DNA of 64,000 nucleotides, from positions 15,111,960 to 15,175,959 of the forward strand of contig CM054153.1 in NCBI GenBank assembly GCA_028751875.1, read 5' to 3'. The notes under the pieces are model-generated. The model was not told the DNA's origin, ran no database searches, and worked only from the letters and a program-made list of their open reading frames with translations. The translations under genes were made by a program, and so were the position numbers. Position 1 is the first letter of the stretch, and each line of letters starts with the position of its first letter. Origin of the DNA: Rapana venosa. Lineage: Eukaryota > Mollusca > Gastropoda > Neogastropoda > Muricidae. Positions 1 to 13,487 of the stretch are shown here, one piece after another.

Positions 1-1
1 G

Positions 2-3000
2 ATGGGCTCCAACGGAGTCAAAGCTGTGGGCCAAGGGGAGACCGGCGGTTCGGACCTCGTCATCAGCTTGGCTGCGGAAGGGAGCACGCTGGTGGACATG
101 AGCCGAAAGCTGGGTCACGCCCCGCATCCCCTGACCCGCCCTCTGTCCAGCAACCTGGAGCCCGTCAACCTCTTCCACAAGATTGGCAAAGGCTCTCTCG
201 ATATGTACATCCTGAACCCTGTGGGGGATGCCAAGGAAACCAAGGAGTTTCTGGCCGAGTGGGGTAAGCAGGCGCCTAGTTTTAGCCAGGTGAACGGCAT
301 CCCCATCCCCAACTGCTCCTCCATCTGCGCTTTGCTGGTGGTGCGCCCGGCCAGCTCCATGGAGAAAGTCACCCGCATTCTCTTCCCCGGAACGGCGCCT
401 CAGCACAAGCTGCTGGAAGGCCTGGAGCGCGTCAAGCACCTGGAGTTCCTGAAGCACCCGACCTTCTGCAACCACGACCTGCACAAAGCCAAGAAGGCGG
501 CAGCCGCTGCCATGGCCAATGGACGAGCGAGCTCTGTCACTCGCAGAACCGCATCTGCCACTGCTGCACGATCCGCCACAAGGGCAGAGCCTCCTAGGCA
601 CCTGGACACCAAAGGAGCCAGCCCCAGGTCAAACCTGACCTCCCCTGCCTCTGGCAGAAGCTCCAAGCTTCAGAAGGACTCCAGCAACAAGCGGGTCTCT
701 GGTGCGACAAAGGACAAAGCCAAGCAGGATGCTAAAGAAAAGGAGGACAAGACCAAGTCCTCCACCTCCTCCAGTCCATCCAAAGCCTCTATCAAGACAA
801 TCTCCCCTGTCAAATCTCCCTCACCCGCTAGGACCCCAGCCTCCACAACTCCTGAGGAACGCCCAAAAGCAGCGGAGAAGACTCCGGCTCCAACACCCAA
901 ACCCTCTGGGGATGGAGACAAGCCCCCAGCAGTCTCCCAGAAGACTGATCTGGATCAGCACATAACCCCTGCAGACTCTGCCGCCACCCTGAATGCACCT
1001 CCCGCCAAAGTGGAGACCACACCTGCTGACGATAACATGGCTGCCTCCCCTGAAGAACTGCCTGACCCAAGCCAGTTCGGTAGCGATGTCGACTTTGGGC
1101 GACAGCAACCTCCCAGCACGCTCATCGGTGATCAGGCAAAGCTGCGTGAGCTTGGCATCTACGATAATGAGGATGATGACGAAGGAGTGGACAATCGTTA
1201 TGATGAGAAGGAAAACGGGGGCATTTTCGGAGCCAGGGATTTCAGCGAGGAAGAAGTGCAGCCTCAAGCTTTGCCAGAACCCGTGGCCGCGCTGGAGACT
1301 CCCAGTTCTGAGCCAGACATCATGCCTGACGCCTTCTCCAAAACCTCCCTCATGGAACAGTCTCAGCTCTTTGAACACGGCATCGAGCCTGACTATGGCA
1401 CTGAGGGTGAAGTCTCTGTCACTGAATCCCAGATGGAGAAGGAAACTGCTAGCTCTGTTGCCATGTCAGAGCCACTGGACGTGGCACTCCTCTGCATTGT
1501 CTGGACCATCGGCTGACCTGGCTTCTGTTGACCAGTACCAGGCACTGGACTCTGCTGTCTCTGACTCCCACACTGAAGACTCTCTCCTGGCTGAACAGCC
1601 AACTGTAGAATCCTCCCCTATGTCTGACCACCCTGCTGAGAAAGATTGCAGAATCTCCTTTGATGACTCAAGATCTGCCTGAAGACTCCTACCCTGCCGC
1701 TGAACCCGAGGTAGAGAAGACCACCTTCACTGAAGAACCACACGGTGAACCAGCCAGCCTCATGCAAGAGTCCATGGTTGAAGATTCCGCTCTCCCAGTA
1801 CAATCTCAGATGGGAGACTTTGCCCCACAGTCCACCTTCCCATCAGAAACTGATGCCTTGAAACAAGAGCCGGAAGATGACCATCTTGCAGGAGATGTGG
1901 ACGGTATTCCTCCACCAAAACTGGATGACGACCTAGGTCCTGTATGTTCTGAATACCCAGAAGATTCCAAGGAGGTGGCTCCTCAGGCAGACTTCCGTGA
2001 AGAGCCTGAGCCAGCCCTGTCTGATGATGATGATGAAATCAAAGAAGCTCCTCTCCAGAATGATGTGAAGAAGGAAATGACACCAGACCTTTCCGATGAA
2101 GAAGAAACAGAACCTACTCCGGCTGCTGTTGGTCTTGATGACCTGAGAGAACCAAGTCCATTGGCTGGAGAACCACAGCAATCTACCGGTGAAACTGACT
2201 TGAACCTCCTGCTCAGTCTTTCGACCATGGCAATATTGAAGCAGATGCACAACTCACACCGGCCTGCCTTGGAACCCTGCAAGCACCAAGTCCAGGACAA
2301 CCCGAGCTCAGTGACAGTCTCCAGGACTTCAGTCAAGAAATGCAAAACGACACGGGAATCTCTCCCAGAGAAGCCAGTCCTGCCTTCCAGGAATCTGACG
2401 CTGAGGATGGACTCAAGGAGTCACACTCTGCCCTGGAGGAGCCCAGCTTTGAGGACAGTCTGAAGGAGGCAAGCCCTATGACAGATGGCTCACTTATCCA
2501 TGACGACCTGAGAGGGGCCAGCCCACCTCTCCAGCCTGCTCAGAGTGATCTTGGTGCTGCCCCTGCTGCTTTAGAAGCAAGCATTGATGGTCTGAGAGAA
2601 GCCAGCCCACAAGAAGCAGGTTTCGATACAAATGAGAGAGAGGCAGGTCAAAGCGTGGAAGAACCAGCTATAGATTTCAAGGAGAGAGAAGCAAGCCCGG
2701 CACTGGAAGAGCCAGGGTTTGATCTGAACGAGAAAGAAATGATCCCACCTCAGGATTTTGAGAGAGATGAAAGCCCGGCTGTGGAAGAACCACGCTTCGA
2801 GGCAAAAGACAGAGAGGCGAGTCCTGTCACTGCGGAAGAACAGGAAGCACACCCACAGCTGCAAGATTTTGAGAGAGAGGAGAGTCCAGCTATGAGAGAA
2901 CAAGGCTTTGACATTGAAGCCAGGGAACCCAGCCCAGCACTGAGGGAACCAGATTTTGAAATGAAAGCGACAGAAGAACACCAGACCTTTGCTGAGCAGA

Positions 3001-6000
3001 GCTATGATCTGGAGGAGAAAGAAGGAAGCCCTGCCCTTGAAAGAACAAATGTGGATGATGTTATGGAGACAGGCTTTGAGCCTCTGAAAGAGGGAGAAGC
3101 GAGGCCAGATCTTGAAGAACCCAAATTTGATGCAGAAAAAGAAGCGAGCCCAGCTTTGGAAGAGCCTGGTTATGATATACAGAAAAAAGAAGCAAGTCCA
3201 GTCCTTGAAGAACCTGTTCATGACATGGACAGAGAAGCAAGTCCAGTCCTTGAAGAACCTGTTCATGACATGGACAGAGAAGCAAGTCCAGTCCTTGAAG
3301 AACCTGTTCATGACATGGACAGAGAAGCAAGTCCGGTCCTTGAAGAACCTGTTCATGACATGGACAGAGAAGCAAGTCCAGTCCTTGAAGAGCCTGTTCA
3401 TGACATGGACAGAGAAGCAAGTCCAGTCCTTGAAGAACCTGTTCATGACATGGACAGAGAAGCAAGTCCGGTCCTTGAAGAACCTGTTCATGACATGGAC
3501 AGAGAAGCAAGTCCGGTCCTTGAAGAGCCTGGTCATGATCTAGGAAAAGAAGCAAGTGCGGTCCTGGAAGAACCGAGTTATGGTATGGGGAAAGAAGCAA
3601 GCCCAGCCTTGGAAGAACCCAGTTACGATATGGACAAAGAAGCCAGCCCAGCTCTTGAAGAACCCGGTTATGGTATGGAGAAAGAAGCCAGCCCAGCCCT
3701 TGAAGAACCCGGTTATGGTATGGAGAAAGAAGCCAGCCCAGCCCTTGAAGATCCCGGTTATGCTATGGACAAAGAAGCCAGCCCAGCCCTTGAAGAACCA
3801 GGTCATAATCTTGACAAAGAAGCGAGTCCAGCCTTGATAGAGCCAGGTTATGATATAAAGAAAGAAGCCAGCCCAGCTCTTGAAGATCCTGGATATGATT
3901 TAGAGAAGGAAGCCAGTCCAGCCCTTGAAGAGCCTGGATATGATTTAGAGAAAGATGCCATCCCAGCCCTTGAAAAGCCTGGATATGATTTAGAGAAAGA
4001 TGCCAGCCCAGCCCTTGAAGAGCCTGGATATGATTTAGAGAAAGATGCCAGCCCAGCCCTTGAAAAGCCTGGATATGATTTAGAGAAAGAAGCCAGCCCA
4101 GCTCTTGAAGAGCCTGGATATGGTTTAGAGAAAGAAGCCAGCCCAGCCCTTGAAAAGCCTGGATATGGTTTAGAGAAAGAAGCCAGCCCAGCCCTTGAAA
4201 AGCCAGGATATGATTTAGAGAAGGAAGCCAGTCCAGCCCTTGCAGAACCCAGTTACGAGGCAGGAAAAGAAGCCATCCCAGCCCCCCTTGACGAGCCCAG
4301 TCATGACTCGGAGAAAGAAGCCAGCCATCCTTGGATGAACCTGGTTATGATGTTGGAAAAGAAGCCAGCCTAGCAGCCATGGAGGAACCCGGCTTTGATG
4401 CCAAAGCCCGAGAAGACAGTCCTGTCCTGGAAGAGTTCCAGCACCAGGATGAAATGAAAGGGCTGAATGCTCCACCTGCTGCATTAGCTTCTGGTGACCA
4501 TTTCCAAGAGTGCACAGAAACAGATTTCACTAGCAAAGAGGAGGCATCAGAACTCAGTGCGGGCCGCACTGAACAAACCCTGCAGTATGATCATGTCAAG
4601 GACCAGGGATTTGAAATGAAAAACGCTCAAGAAGAAGAGGAAGAGGAGGAGGATTTTGAGGAAAAGGAGGAGGTCCTAAAGAAAGAAGGCGTCACAGAGC
4701 TGAAACAAGGTTTTGGAGCAAGAGATGAAGAGGAAGACGAGGAACTGGAAGCAGACGACAAAGCGCAAGCTGAAATCATGACCAGGCAGACAATGGAAGA
4801 CATGGAAGTCTCTGATGATGATGGCCAGGATGATGATGAAGAAACGGCCGAAGCAGTCGACTCAGGAGACAATGACAATGATGACTTCGCCTACGAAAGA
4901 GACCTCAACATACCCGAAGACAAGATCGCTGCGACTGGAGCTGCCTCACAGGACCAACTTATGGACACAGACCAGACCCCACACCTAAAACCCCTGGTCG
5001 CGGAAGCGAAACAGGACCAACAAATGTCTGACATTCCTGCAGAAGAGGATGATGGTCTGGCGACCCACCCCATGAAAGAAGAATACAAAGAAAGTGCAGG
5101 CGGGGAGGAGCGGAAGCTTCCAGAGAGCTACGGGATGGAAGGCGACCTGATGGACGGGGACAGAGACATGCAGGAGATCATGGCCATGCAGCAGAGTCAC
5201 AAACTTGCCCACCTGGCCCAGGAGGAAGACAGTGACCTGGAGTGCCAGGAACCAGAGCCCAGAGAGGAACCAGCCATGAACCCTTTCACAGGAGTCAGGG
5301 AGCAGCCAGGACACGCTAAGAGCGCACAGCCCTATGCTTATGATGATGACGAAGAGGGAGGTCACCGGGCGGCTCCTGGAGAGTTTGATCCCTTGGCTCA
5401 GTGGGGACCCCCCACAGGGTTGCCTGCCCCTGCTCCTCAGTTTGACGATGTGGACGCCGTACCAGAACCTCACTCAGATTTGGAGTCTCTGAAGTCAGGT
5501 GAATTTGGAGAACAAGGCGAAGGTGTAAGAGGCCCAGAAAGTTATGAAGATCTAGGAGTCAAGAGCAAACCAGAGAATCTGGCTGAAGGAGATGTTGCCA
5601 GTAAGGTCCCTCACTTTGAAAAGGGCGCGTCTGCCGCTGACAGATCCAGTGAAGTGGATGCTGCAGAATTCGATCCATTGGCCGAGTGGGGTCAACCTAT
5701 GGGGCTGCCAGCCCCCGCACCCCCAAAGGCTTCCAATAAAAACCTCTCGGCCAAGAAGGGGGATGCCAAGAAGAGCGACGCTAAAAAGCCAGCCGCCTCA
5801 CCCACCACAGGAAAGCCAGCATCGGATAAGCGGCCAGCCTCAGCAACGAAACCCTCGCCCAAAGCCATGAACGGGACCCCCGAGACCCCCAAATCCTCCC
5901 GCCCCAAGCCAGAAGCCAGAAAGGAAGCCACGCGCAGCTCTCGGCCCACCAGCGGCAGGAACCTGGACACGTCCAGGAACGACCCCAAAACCCGCACCAC

Positions 6001-6433
6001 GCCCACCACACGCAGACCCGCCAGTTCCACCAGGTCTCGCGTTTCCCCAGACGTCATCAAGATGCCCCCCCTGCCTCCTTTCACCCCCTTCTACATGGAT
6101 CTGACCTACATCCCCAACCACGGCGACACCAACTATGTGGACACCGAGTTCTTCAAACGTGTCCGCGCCCGGTATTACGTCCTGAGTTCCCGTAACCCCA
6201 ACCCCAAAGTTCTGGAGATGCTGATGGAAGCAAAAGAGTCCTGGGGCAAAAGCAGTGAGCAGGAGGTCACCGTCATTCCCACCTACGAGACCCAGATCCT
6301 GCAGCACTGGATGGCCGTGCACAAGGAGAAGCTGGCAGAGAACAAGATCGACATCGCCCCAGCTGCAAGCCGGTGTACAGTGCGGCTTCAGGATCACGAA
6401 GATAGCTGCTACACCTACAGGCTGGAGTTTTGA
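2..6433 (+). CDS. MAP1: MAP1/futsch-family microtubule-associated protein, 3' part, frame broken four times
   Basis: MAP1 proteins bind and stabilise microtubules, mainly in neurons, and are usually cleaved into a heavy and a light chain. The 5' end lies outside the window; the ATG at 2 is probably internal. Bases 2-490 encode a MAP1 heavy-chain N-terminal segment (LFHKIGKGSLDMYILNP). A Ser/Pro/Lys-rich linker follows, then a long acidic region with 15-residue repeats (3141-4408), an acidic Glu/Asp tract (4627-4878), two EFDPLAxWG motifs (5381, 5666) and a basic Lys/Pro/Ser tract (5730-6050). The C-terminal light-chain domain (6061-6433) contains FYMDLTYIPNHGDTNYVDTE and ends RLEF-stop. The coherent reading is in frame 2 to about 1490, frame 3 to about 1645, frame 1 to about 2200, frame 3 to about 4329, then frame 2 to the stop. 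The shifts are +1, +1, -1, -1. Conserved ends and repeat phase on both sides of each break favour consensus errors over decay, but a pseudogene is not excluded. No intron is needed within the span. Confidence 0.9.
3141..4408 (+). repeat. 45-bp coding tandem repeat array in MAP1 (15-residue unit)
   Basis: About 28 units of 45 bp encode variants of EASPALEEPGYDLEK. The seven units at 3189-3503 (EASPVLEEPVHDMDR) are almost identical, differing only at a few third positions, while the flanking units differ by many substitutions. Degenerate units extend upstream to about 2370. Each unit is acidic with one Ser-Pro, which would give regularly spaced proline-directed phosphorylation sites. Repeats of similar acidic character are known in futsch and vertebrate MAP1B, but the unit here is its own. 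Confidence 0.95.
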
Positions 6434-8070
6434 GGGCTCAACTGGTTTCGGGTGCACCACCACAAGAAAAGGAGGGGGTAGCATAGGATGTAGAGTACGT
6501 GTTAGGATAACAGTCTCAAGATAAACTGACCAAGTCCATGAGAAGGCACGAAAAAACCTACTGTGTGCTTAGCTGTCAGTATTAAGTACGTGTTTCACAC
6601 ACAAGGGTCATCAGCCGGTTTTGGGGTTGTAAAAGTTCTGGCTGCTTGGTACAGCATGGCATATAAAAGGGGGAAGAATAGTGAATGAAAAGATCATAAT
6701 ATTGAATCTGAATCAGTGCTATATCAGAAGATTTGTTCACTTTTTTTTTTCTGTTGGTGTATTAGTTTTTTGACCAAGTTGGCTTTCTTTGTAGTTTCAT
6801 TGTTTTTGTTAGAGATGGTTTCCAGCTTTTGTTGCTACATTGTTGTCAGCGGTATATTTAATCTTTCAGTATGTGCTTTTTTTGTGCCAAGTACCGAATT
6901 AGTATATTTTGTGAAACTGAATTAGTATATATATATATATATATATCTTGTGAAGCTTTTATCTTCATTGAAATAGTTTGGACAAAAAGAAGAACCATAA
7001 TTATTATGATTGTCAGTCACATTGTGTAGGTTAGATACAGATGTCTATGCGATTGCTTTCAGTGTGAGGAAGATTAAACTGTGACGATGAATCCATTGCT
7101 GGTTGTTTGCTAAACATGAAGAAGGAATCCACATCACAAATGTTTGGAGGTTGGCAGGTTGTTGTTATTATTTGTAATTCCTTTCACTGAGCCACAGACA
7201 TGAACTGATGAAAAGAGAGCTAGTTATCACATTTTGAGTAGAAGTGCTAGGTCTTCTTGACAAGAATTGTCAGTTGATATCATCTCTCTTCATGGTTTGT
7301 GAGGACCGTCTGGATTTTTGGGTTTTTTTACTGCGCAGTTTGTAGCTTTTGTCACTGTTTACTTCTTTTTTTTAAAATTTGTAATTGTAGTCTATCTGAC
7401 ACACGCACTCTGCATGCACATCTCTGTTGGTACTTACAGCGACAATTTTGGTTTAAATTCCTGACGGGAGTCACTTGAAAGACTCTTGGGGTGGAGTTGA
7501 AAGATGGTATAAGGATCACTACCAATTCTGCAAGAGCGTGCATTTGTCTTTCTTTCGTGCTTCTAGTGAAAATTTTAAATTTCGATTGTAACAGCCATGG
7601 TTGAAGTAAGAAAGACCAGGTATATTCTGCATATCCATAAAGGAAGGAACAAGTGTCACTTCCATTCCAGTTATTGTTTTGTCAGTTTTCATTTCATTGT
7701 TGAATTTTAAGAAAGTGTTTTGCTTTTTTACTCCCTGTCATTTGATGTTGCATTTGGTTGCCTTGCCCTTGTGATGAGGGTCTGATTGGGCATGATGCTG
7801 AAAGCAGTGAGTGAGGCAGAAACAATGTGTGGCTGGTGGTGTTATTAATTTAATGTTGAGGTTTGTTTCTTGTAAATGGGGCAAAGGAAACCATATCAAT
7901 AATACGATTGATGCTATAGTTAAAAATGATCAAAAGAGATTTCGAAATTATGTATGGTTTCATAGAAGAAGAAAAAAATGTATATGCCCCATTGTAGCTA
8001 TGATTCAGGCCCAGTATGAAGAAAGTATATGTCTGTGTGTAAATAAACAAATATTTTCCTTTTTGCGACA
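6434..8070 (+). other. Probable MAP1 3' UTR
   Basis: AT-rich sequence directly after the MAP1 stop with no convincing reading frame. It holds a short (TA)n tract at 6926-6946. The first canonical AATAAA on the plus strand is at 8042-8047, so a transcript end near 8060-8070 is plausible. Another AATAAA lies at about 9092. The end point is inferred. Confidence 0.5.
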
Positions 8071-11000
8071 GTCTAAACCTAAGTTTGGCTAAAAAAAAGA
8101 ACCAGACATGGAATGAGTAGTTAACAAAAACAGTCAAATATTCTCAGCTGGAGATATTATTTGTACTGTACATTCCTGTCATAGAATAGTGACTAACTGG
8201 AACTGGCATGACCCTCGAAAGAAAGAGAGGATAAAGACATGTGTTGCTTTGAAGACAGATGCTCTGACTAAACAGAAAAAGTGGTGGGAGATGATTGTAG
8301 CAGATACACAAAGGGGAAAAACGATAATTGCTCCTGGCTGCTCATTAAGACAGCAGACCAGGAAGCCCCACGAACAGCTAAAAGAACAACCAGGCATGCC
8401 GATAATTTCCTGAATTTGCCGTTCACTAGGGAAAAAAGAACAAACCCTCCTCCATGCGCAATATTTGGGAGCAGTTTTAGGGATGCTGAGAGGCAGCTTG
8501 CTAACTCTGCAGGGGAGAGAATTCTTTTTCACCCACTTGAAGGAAACTGAGAGCTAATCACATCAAGAGCAATTACAGACATGTTGCTGTATGGCTTTGT
8601 GTTAGAGATGGAAGGGGGTAGGCAGGAAGGAGGAGGATTGGGGAGAAGGCGAGGCATCATTAACTGGCCAGCTATTGCTGTTAGTGTGAGAGATAGCAGA
8701 CAAGACAAGACTGAACAAAACACAAAATATCTGACATACAAACCAAAACTGCTGGGGGAAAAAAATGAAAACGCTGTCTTTGAGCTTTTGCAATTCATGA
8801 GATGGTAGTAAGAAGAGATTAAGCAAAATGACTGTTCATGAAAATGAAATCTCTTTTTGTATAGCTGCTTGCCAGATGAGCAGTTCAGTTCAGAAATGAA
8901 AGTTATCATCAGTGCACAATGTTACATTATCGTATAGCAACATAACGATTTTGCGAAAGAAAAGAAATTATATGTTTAACAGGTCAGAGCTAAAAGCATA
9001 TATAAAGGGAGGGAGAGAGAGAGTGATAATTTGCCTCTAACACAGAAAAGCCCCCGAAGATCAGAAATTTCATACCCTAAGATTTGCTAGAAATAAAGAA
9101 ACCAACTTCGGATGGTTGTATAAGCTAACAAAGAAAGAATATGTGGTATCATTTCAAAATTTGATACAAAAAGTATGGACCATATTTCATGCATTGAAAG
9201 GAGTGATAAAATTATTCAGAAGCAACCATGATAAATATTTGGGGGGGGGGGGGGGAAGGATGACAGACAGATATTCATCTGAATCCTGTCATCAAAGCTG
9301 TTAAAATGAACATGAAAATGTTCTATTATAATATGTATATGTGGCACTCTGCATAATCAATGAGGATCAACTTTGGTGTAACGCCAAACAACGGTCCAAA
9401 TTTTATTTTTGTGTGTTTTCATTCAATTGCAGTGTCGATGTTTTGAAGTTGATACCTGTTTGTCTTTCAATTTTCAACTGTTTTGGTCAATTTTCCCAAG
9501 CCTAGGGAACAGCTGGTACCTTTGGATTCAATCTCTGATTCACACAAATTTTTTTTCTCTAACTTATTTTTTATTGTTTGAAAGTTTCTGTATTTTGTAT
9601 TTTAACTTTTTTCTGATTTTTTGGAGTGTTCATTTATTGCACAGGTATAATTGAAGATGTGCATGAGATTTGTTCTTTCATATATGAAAGTGATGATGAT
9701 GATAATGAGAGAAGTTGAAAGGAAAAATTTTTAGTGTTTATTTAAACTTTGATAACTGTGTTAACATTGCAAAAAGTTCTAAGTAAAAAAAACTATGATC
9801 AGCAAAAATCATGAATAGTAAGAATTAAGGAGAAAATTGTTTGAATACTTTATTTTTTTTATGGCCTATAATTATGCTGTTGATTTGGAAAAGAACATTT
9901 CTGCTCTAAGCTGTAACTGTGTATTATATCAGTTTCACGTTGCAACACTGTTTGTATACATTGTCCAGATGCTGGCATTATTGACCCAAGGATCATTACA
10001 TTTGCTCAGTAAATGTTGACAATCCATGTTCACTTGCACAGCATAGCTGAAAGCTTTTTTTTTTTTTTATTCTCTGTATACTTCTTTTCAATATAATATC
10101 AATTTAAAGTACAGTCAGAGTGATGTATACATTTTTAAACTTCAGACCTGTTGATAAAGTGCAAGTGCAACCATTTGTAGAGATGTCAACCAGGCTTTGG
10201 TACATAGCTGACATAAGTGGAGTAATCTGGTGAAGAGTTCTTAAGTGCAGTACCGCAGTGACTCTGCACCAAGTCAATGAAGGAAGACAAAGACGCTAAA
10301 GTGCAGAATATTCTCTTGTGCAGTGACTGTAATACAGAACAGGAAAAAAAAAAAAGAGATGACATTGACATACATAAAAAAAGTATTGTAATCTCTAATC
10401 ACAAAAAGCAAGATTTTCAAAAGCTTTTTCATTGACTGCATAAGTATTCTAGCGGCATAATATATTGCCAGAGTAAAATACAATCATTTTTCAGAAGATG
10501 AAAATTACCTGATCAGCAAGTCATGATCATTCGCTGAAGATACACTTTTTTCCTTGAAGTCAAAAGTTAGCTTCATTACAATATGATGCGGCATTTCAAA
10601 ACTGCCACATGAACAAAAGTAATTCTTCTACATTGTATATTATTCATGGTTTTGCTGTACTTCAGAGATGTGATGTTGGAGAAAGAGAATGCTTATTCTG
10701 GAAAACCACCTGGGTATTAAGCTTGGGAATGTTTTAAAGTCAAGAAAATTATACACCTGAACCATATATAATCCTCTCCATATTTTCCCATTATACTTTT
10801 ATATCCTACCCCCACCCTGCCCCAACCACTAATCAACCCCCCTCCCCCAAATAATGTACATGATTAAAAGAAAAAAGTTATTCATTAGATTCGAATTACC
10901 ATGTTTCCATTGTGCAAGAACTGCCCCTTCTAAGATGTATAAGGGAGACAAGTGACCAGTTTCTGAGAATCTGTCTTGTTGAAACATCATTGCAATAATC

Positions 11001-12401
11001 AAATATCATTATAATCCTGCTCTGTTGTTTCATCATCAGCTTTGATCCGCCTCTCCCGCACCATGCCTTTGTGCTCCACAGTCTAATATGACTTTTTGAG
11101 ACAACAATAATTCTGTACATACCAGCTGTATTTCAGTTCAAAACTTGCAAACTGAAATGACATATATGTTTCTTTTTTTCCTATCTTAAGATCATTTTGA
11201 GGGGTTTGTTGTTGTTGTTTAACTGTTGTTGTTGCTGTGGTTTGTTGGTTGTTTGTTTTTTTTCATTTAGAATCAAACCTTGTTGCTGTTTTCTCTTTTT
11301 TATATTTTTTCATTTGAATTGATCTGTTTTTTTTGGGGGGTGGGGGTTATTTACTGTTTCTTGTTAATCTGACTTGCCGTATATTTTGTTTCTCACTGGT
11401 TTTATTGGACAAAATATTGTGATCAGTCTTAAAGTTGTTTCTTACCAGAATCAAAACAGAAAGACAAGAAATTAATCTTGCCATAATCATGAAACAAAGA
11501 AAATTATCTATGACCAGAATTGTCAGACATTTGTCTAAACATACGAGAGAAAGCATATAATAATGTGCTTGAGAAAACACTGTGATCTTGGTCATAGTTT
11601 TAAAAAATGTTATTACAACTTTTATTGCTTACTAACAATTTTCTTAGTTTTATTATTCAGATACTGGGGAAGAGTAATAGGGTATGGCAGGAAAAGCTGC
11701 AAATCTGTTTTGATGCTAAAGAAGGAATTGGAACAGTATGGTAGGAAAGACCATTGCCTGTAGTGTCCATATTGAATGCTCGACTGTGATCAGTTTGCTT
11801 CAATTTTGTGTTCGTCATTTTCATGCTACCGTGATGGGTTGGGTTTTTTGGGTGCAACCATTGATTTTGATTACACCCCTTTCTGGTTTGTTTTAAGTAT
11901 ATTTTATATTTGTATCATTCTCGAATGGAGTAGGGGAGGTAGCGTTTTTGTGGCAGAGATTCTGTTCGAAGGTCAACACTTGATTTTGAGAGGTTTGTTG
12001 CACATACTTCTTCTGTGTGTATTCTCAAACCTTTTATTCTCCCTGTCCCCACTAATTGTCTCTCCCCCACCCCCACCCCATCCTCATCTTTCATGCTCCC
12101 TCCTTGCCACCTTTCCCTTACCTTTTTTTGGGGGGAAGGGAGGAGGGTGTTTGTTTTTAACTTGCCCTTCTGCCAACCCACCCCCTATGCTGCCTAATCT
12201 CACTTTTTTTGTTTTTGTTTTTGCTTTGCTTACAAGTTGTGTTTTTAGCACAAATTGAATTGTGAAACTGAATGTGATGCATTCAAAATTGATGTCTCAA
12301 GTTTTTTGCTGTTATTTTTTGTTGGTTAATGCCACCCACTGGTTAAAATGCTGTTATGTACGTGCATGCACTCACGTTATTGTGTGCACATATGCATATG
12401 A

Positions 12402-12487
12402 GTGCGCGCGCACACACACGTACACACTCACACACACACTCACTCTCTCTCTCACACACACACACACACATACACACACACACACAC
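12402..12487. repeat. Compound (CA)n/(CT)n microsatellite
   Basis: Alternating CA and CT dinucleotide runs broken by single-base changes. Confidence 0.9.
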
Positions 12488-13282
12488 CTTTTACGGATGA
12501 TTGACATCCCCATGCACACATAATAATCACTCGTTTCGATCAAATTGCTCACTTGTATCTTTTTTCTTTCTTCCCTTTCTTTTCTTCTCATTGATAACCC
12601 ACTTGTGACTCTCCTTAGGTATGAATGAATGAATACTGGAACATTACGGAATGATGGAGAAAAGAAAAATGATGACAAGAGCAGAACCTGACATTGGGAA
12701 TGTTGCCCTTTTTTTTTCTACGCTGAAGAATGAAACTGTGTGCAATACCAAAACGAAAGAAAGAAAGAGAGAGTGTGTGATATCACTGAGAATCAGTTTG
12801 ACAGGTTTTTGAAACTGTATTTGATCTAAAGTGCTGGACTGGTTGTAAGAAATCATAATTTGTCTTTTCTTGTGGCTGGATTCATTTAAAAAAAACAAAG
12901 CAAAACAAACCCAACCTTATCTATGTCAGTGATTAATACGTATGTTGGTCTCGCTTTTTGTAGCCTTTTGTGTTAGATTTCCTGGTTTGTTTAAAATCAC
13001 TGATTGTTCTTGTTGTTACTGGTTTGATTTTATGAAGGTGGATGTTTTGTCTTGCTAATTGTTGCAATTGGTACTGTGTTTTAGTTTTTCAAGATTTTTT
13101 TTTTTTAATCAAAATTTCTTTTTTTGATAGACTTTTGTGTCAGCTATCGATGTTTGTTTTTTTCTTCTTTTTTTTTGGTTAGGCTGTGATCCATGTTGAT
13201 GTGTTTAATTTTTTTTTTTCAAATTCATTTTGTTGTGATCATCTTCTGTCAGTGTAGTCCAATAAAAACCAGAAAAAATGGT

Positions 13283-13375
13283 GTATGTGTTTGTGCGTAC
13301 ATGTGTGTGTGTGTGTGTGTGTGCGTGCGTGTGTGTGTGTGTTTGCGTGCGGGTATGTGTGTGTGTTTACATGAT
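13283..13375. repeat. (GT)n microsatellite
   Basis: Imperfect GT repeat with TGCG interruptions, directly after an AATAAA at about 13261. Confidence 0.9.
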
Positions 13376-13487
13376 GTGATGAATTATCATGTGTGGGGGA
13401 TAGAGAATTTGATGTGTGTATGCAGGTATATATGTGTATGGTAATGCATTTAAGTGTGATTCTTTGAAATCTCCCCCCCCTCCCCAC

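Larger units (their letters stand above)
8071..13487. other. Intergenic AT-rich DNA with simple repeats
   Basis: No gene is supported here on either strand. Visible items are a 15-base G tract at 9241-9255, T- and A-rich runs, a (CA)n/(CT)n mixture at 12402-12487 and a (GT)n array at about 13283-13375. Short open frames look random and have no recognisable domains. Confidence 0.6.

Noticed and set aside
3061..3600. Minus-strand repetitive open frames opposite the MAP1 repeats
   Set aside because: Shadow of the 45-bp coding repeat: any frame lacking stops in one unit stays open over the array.
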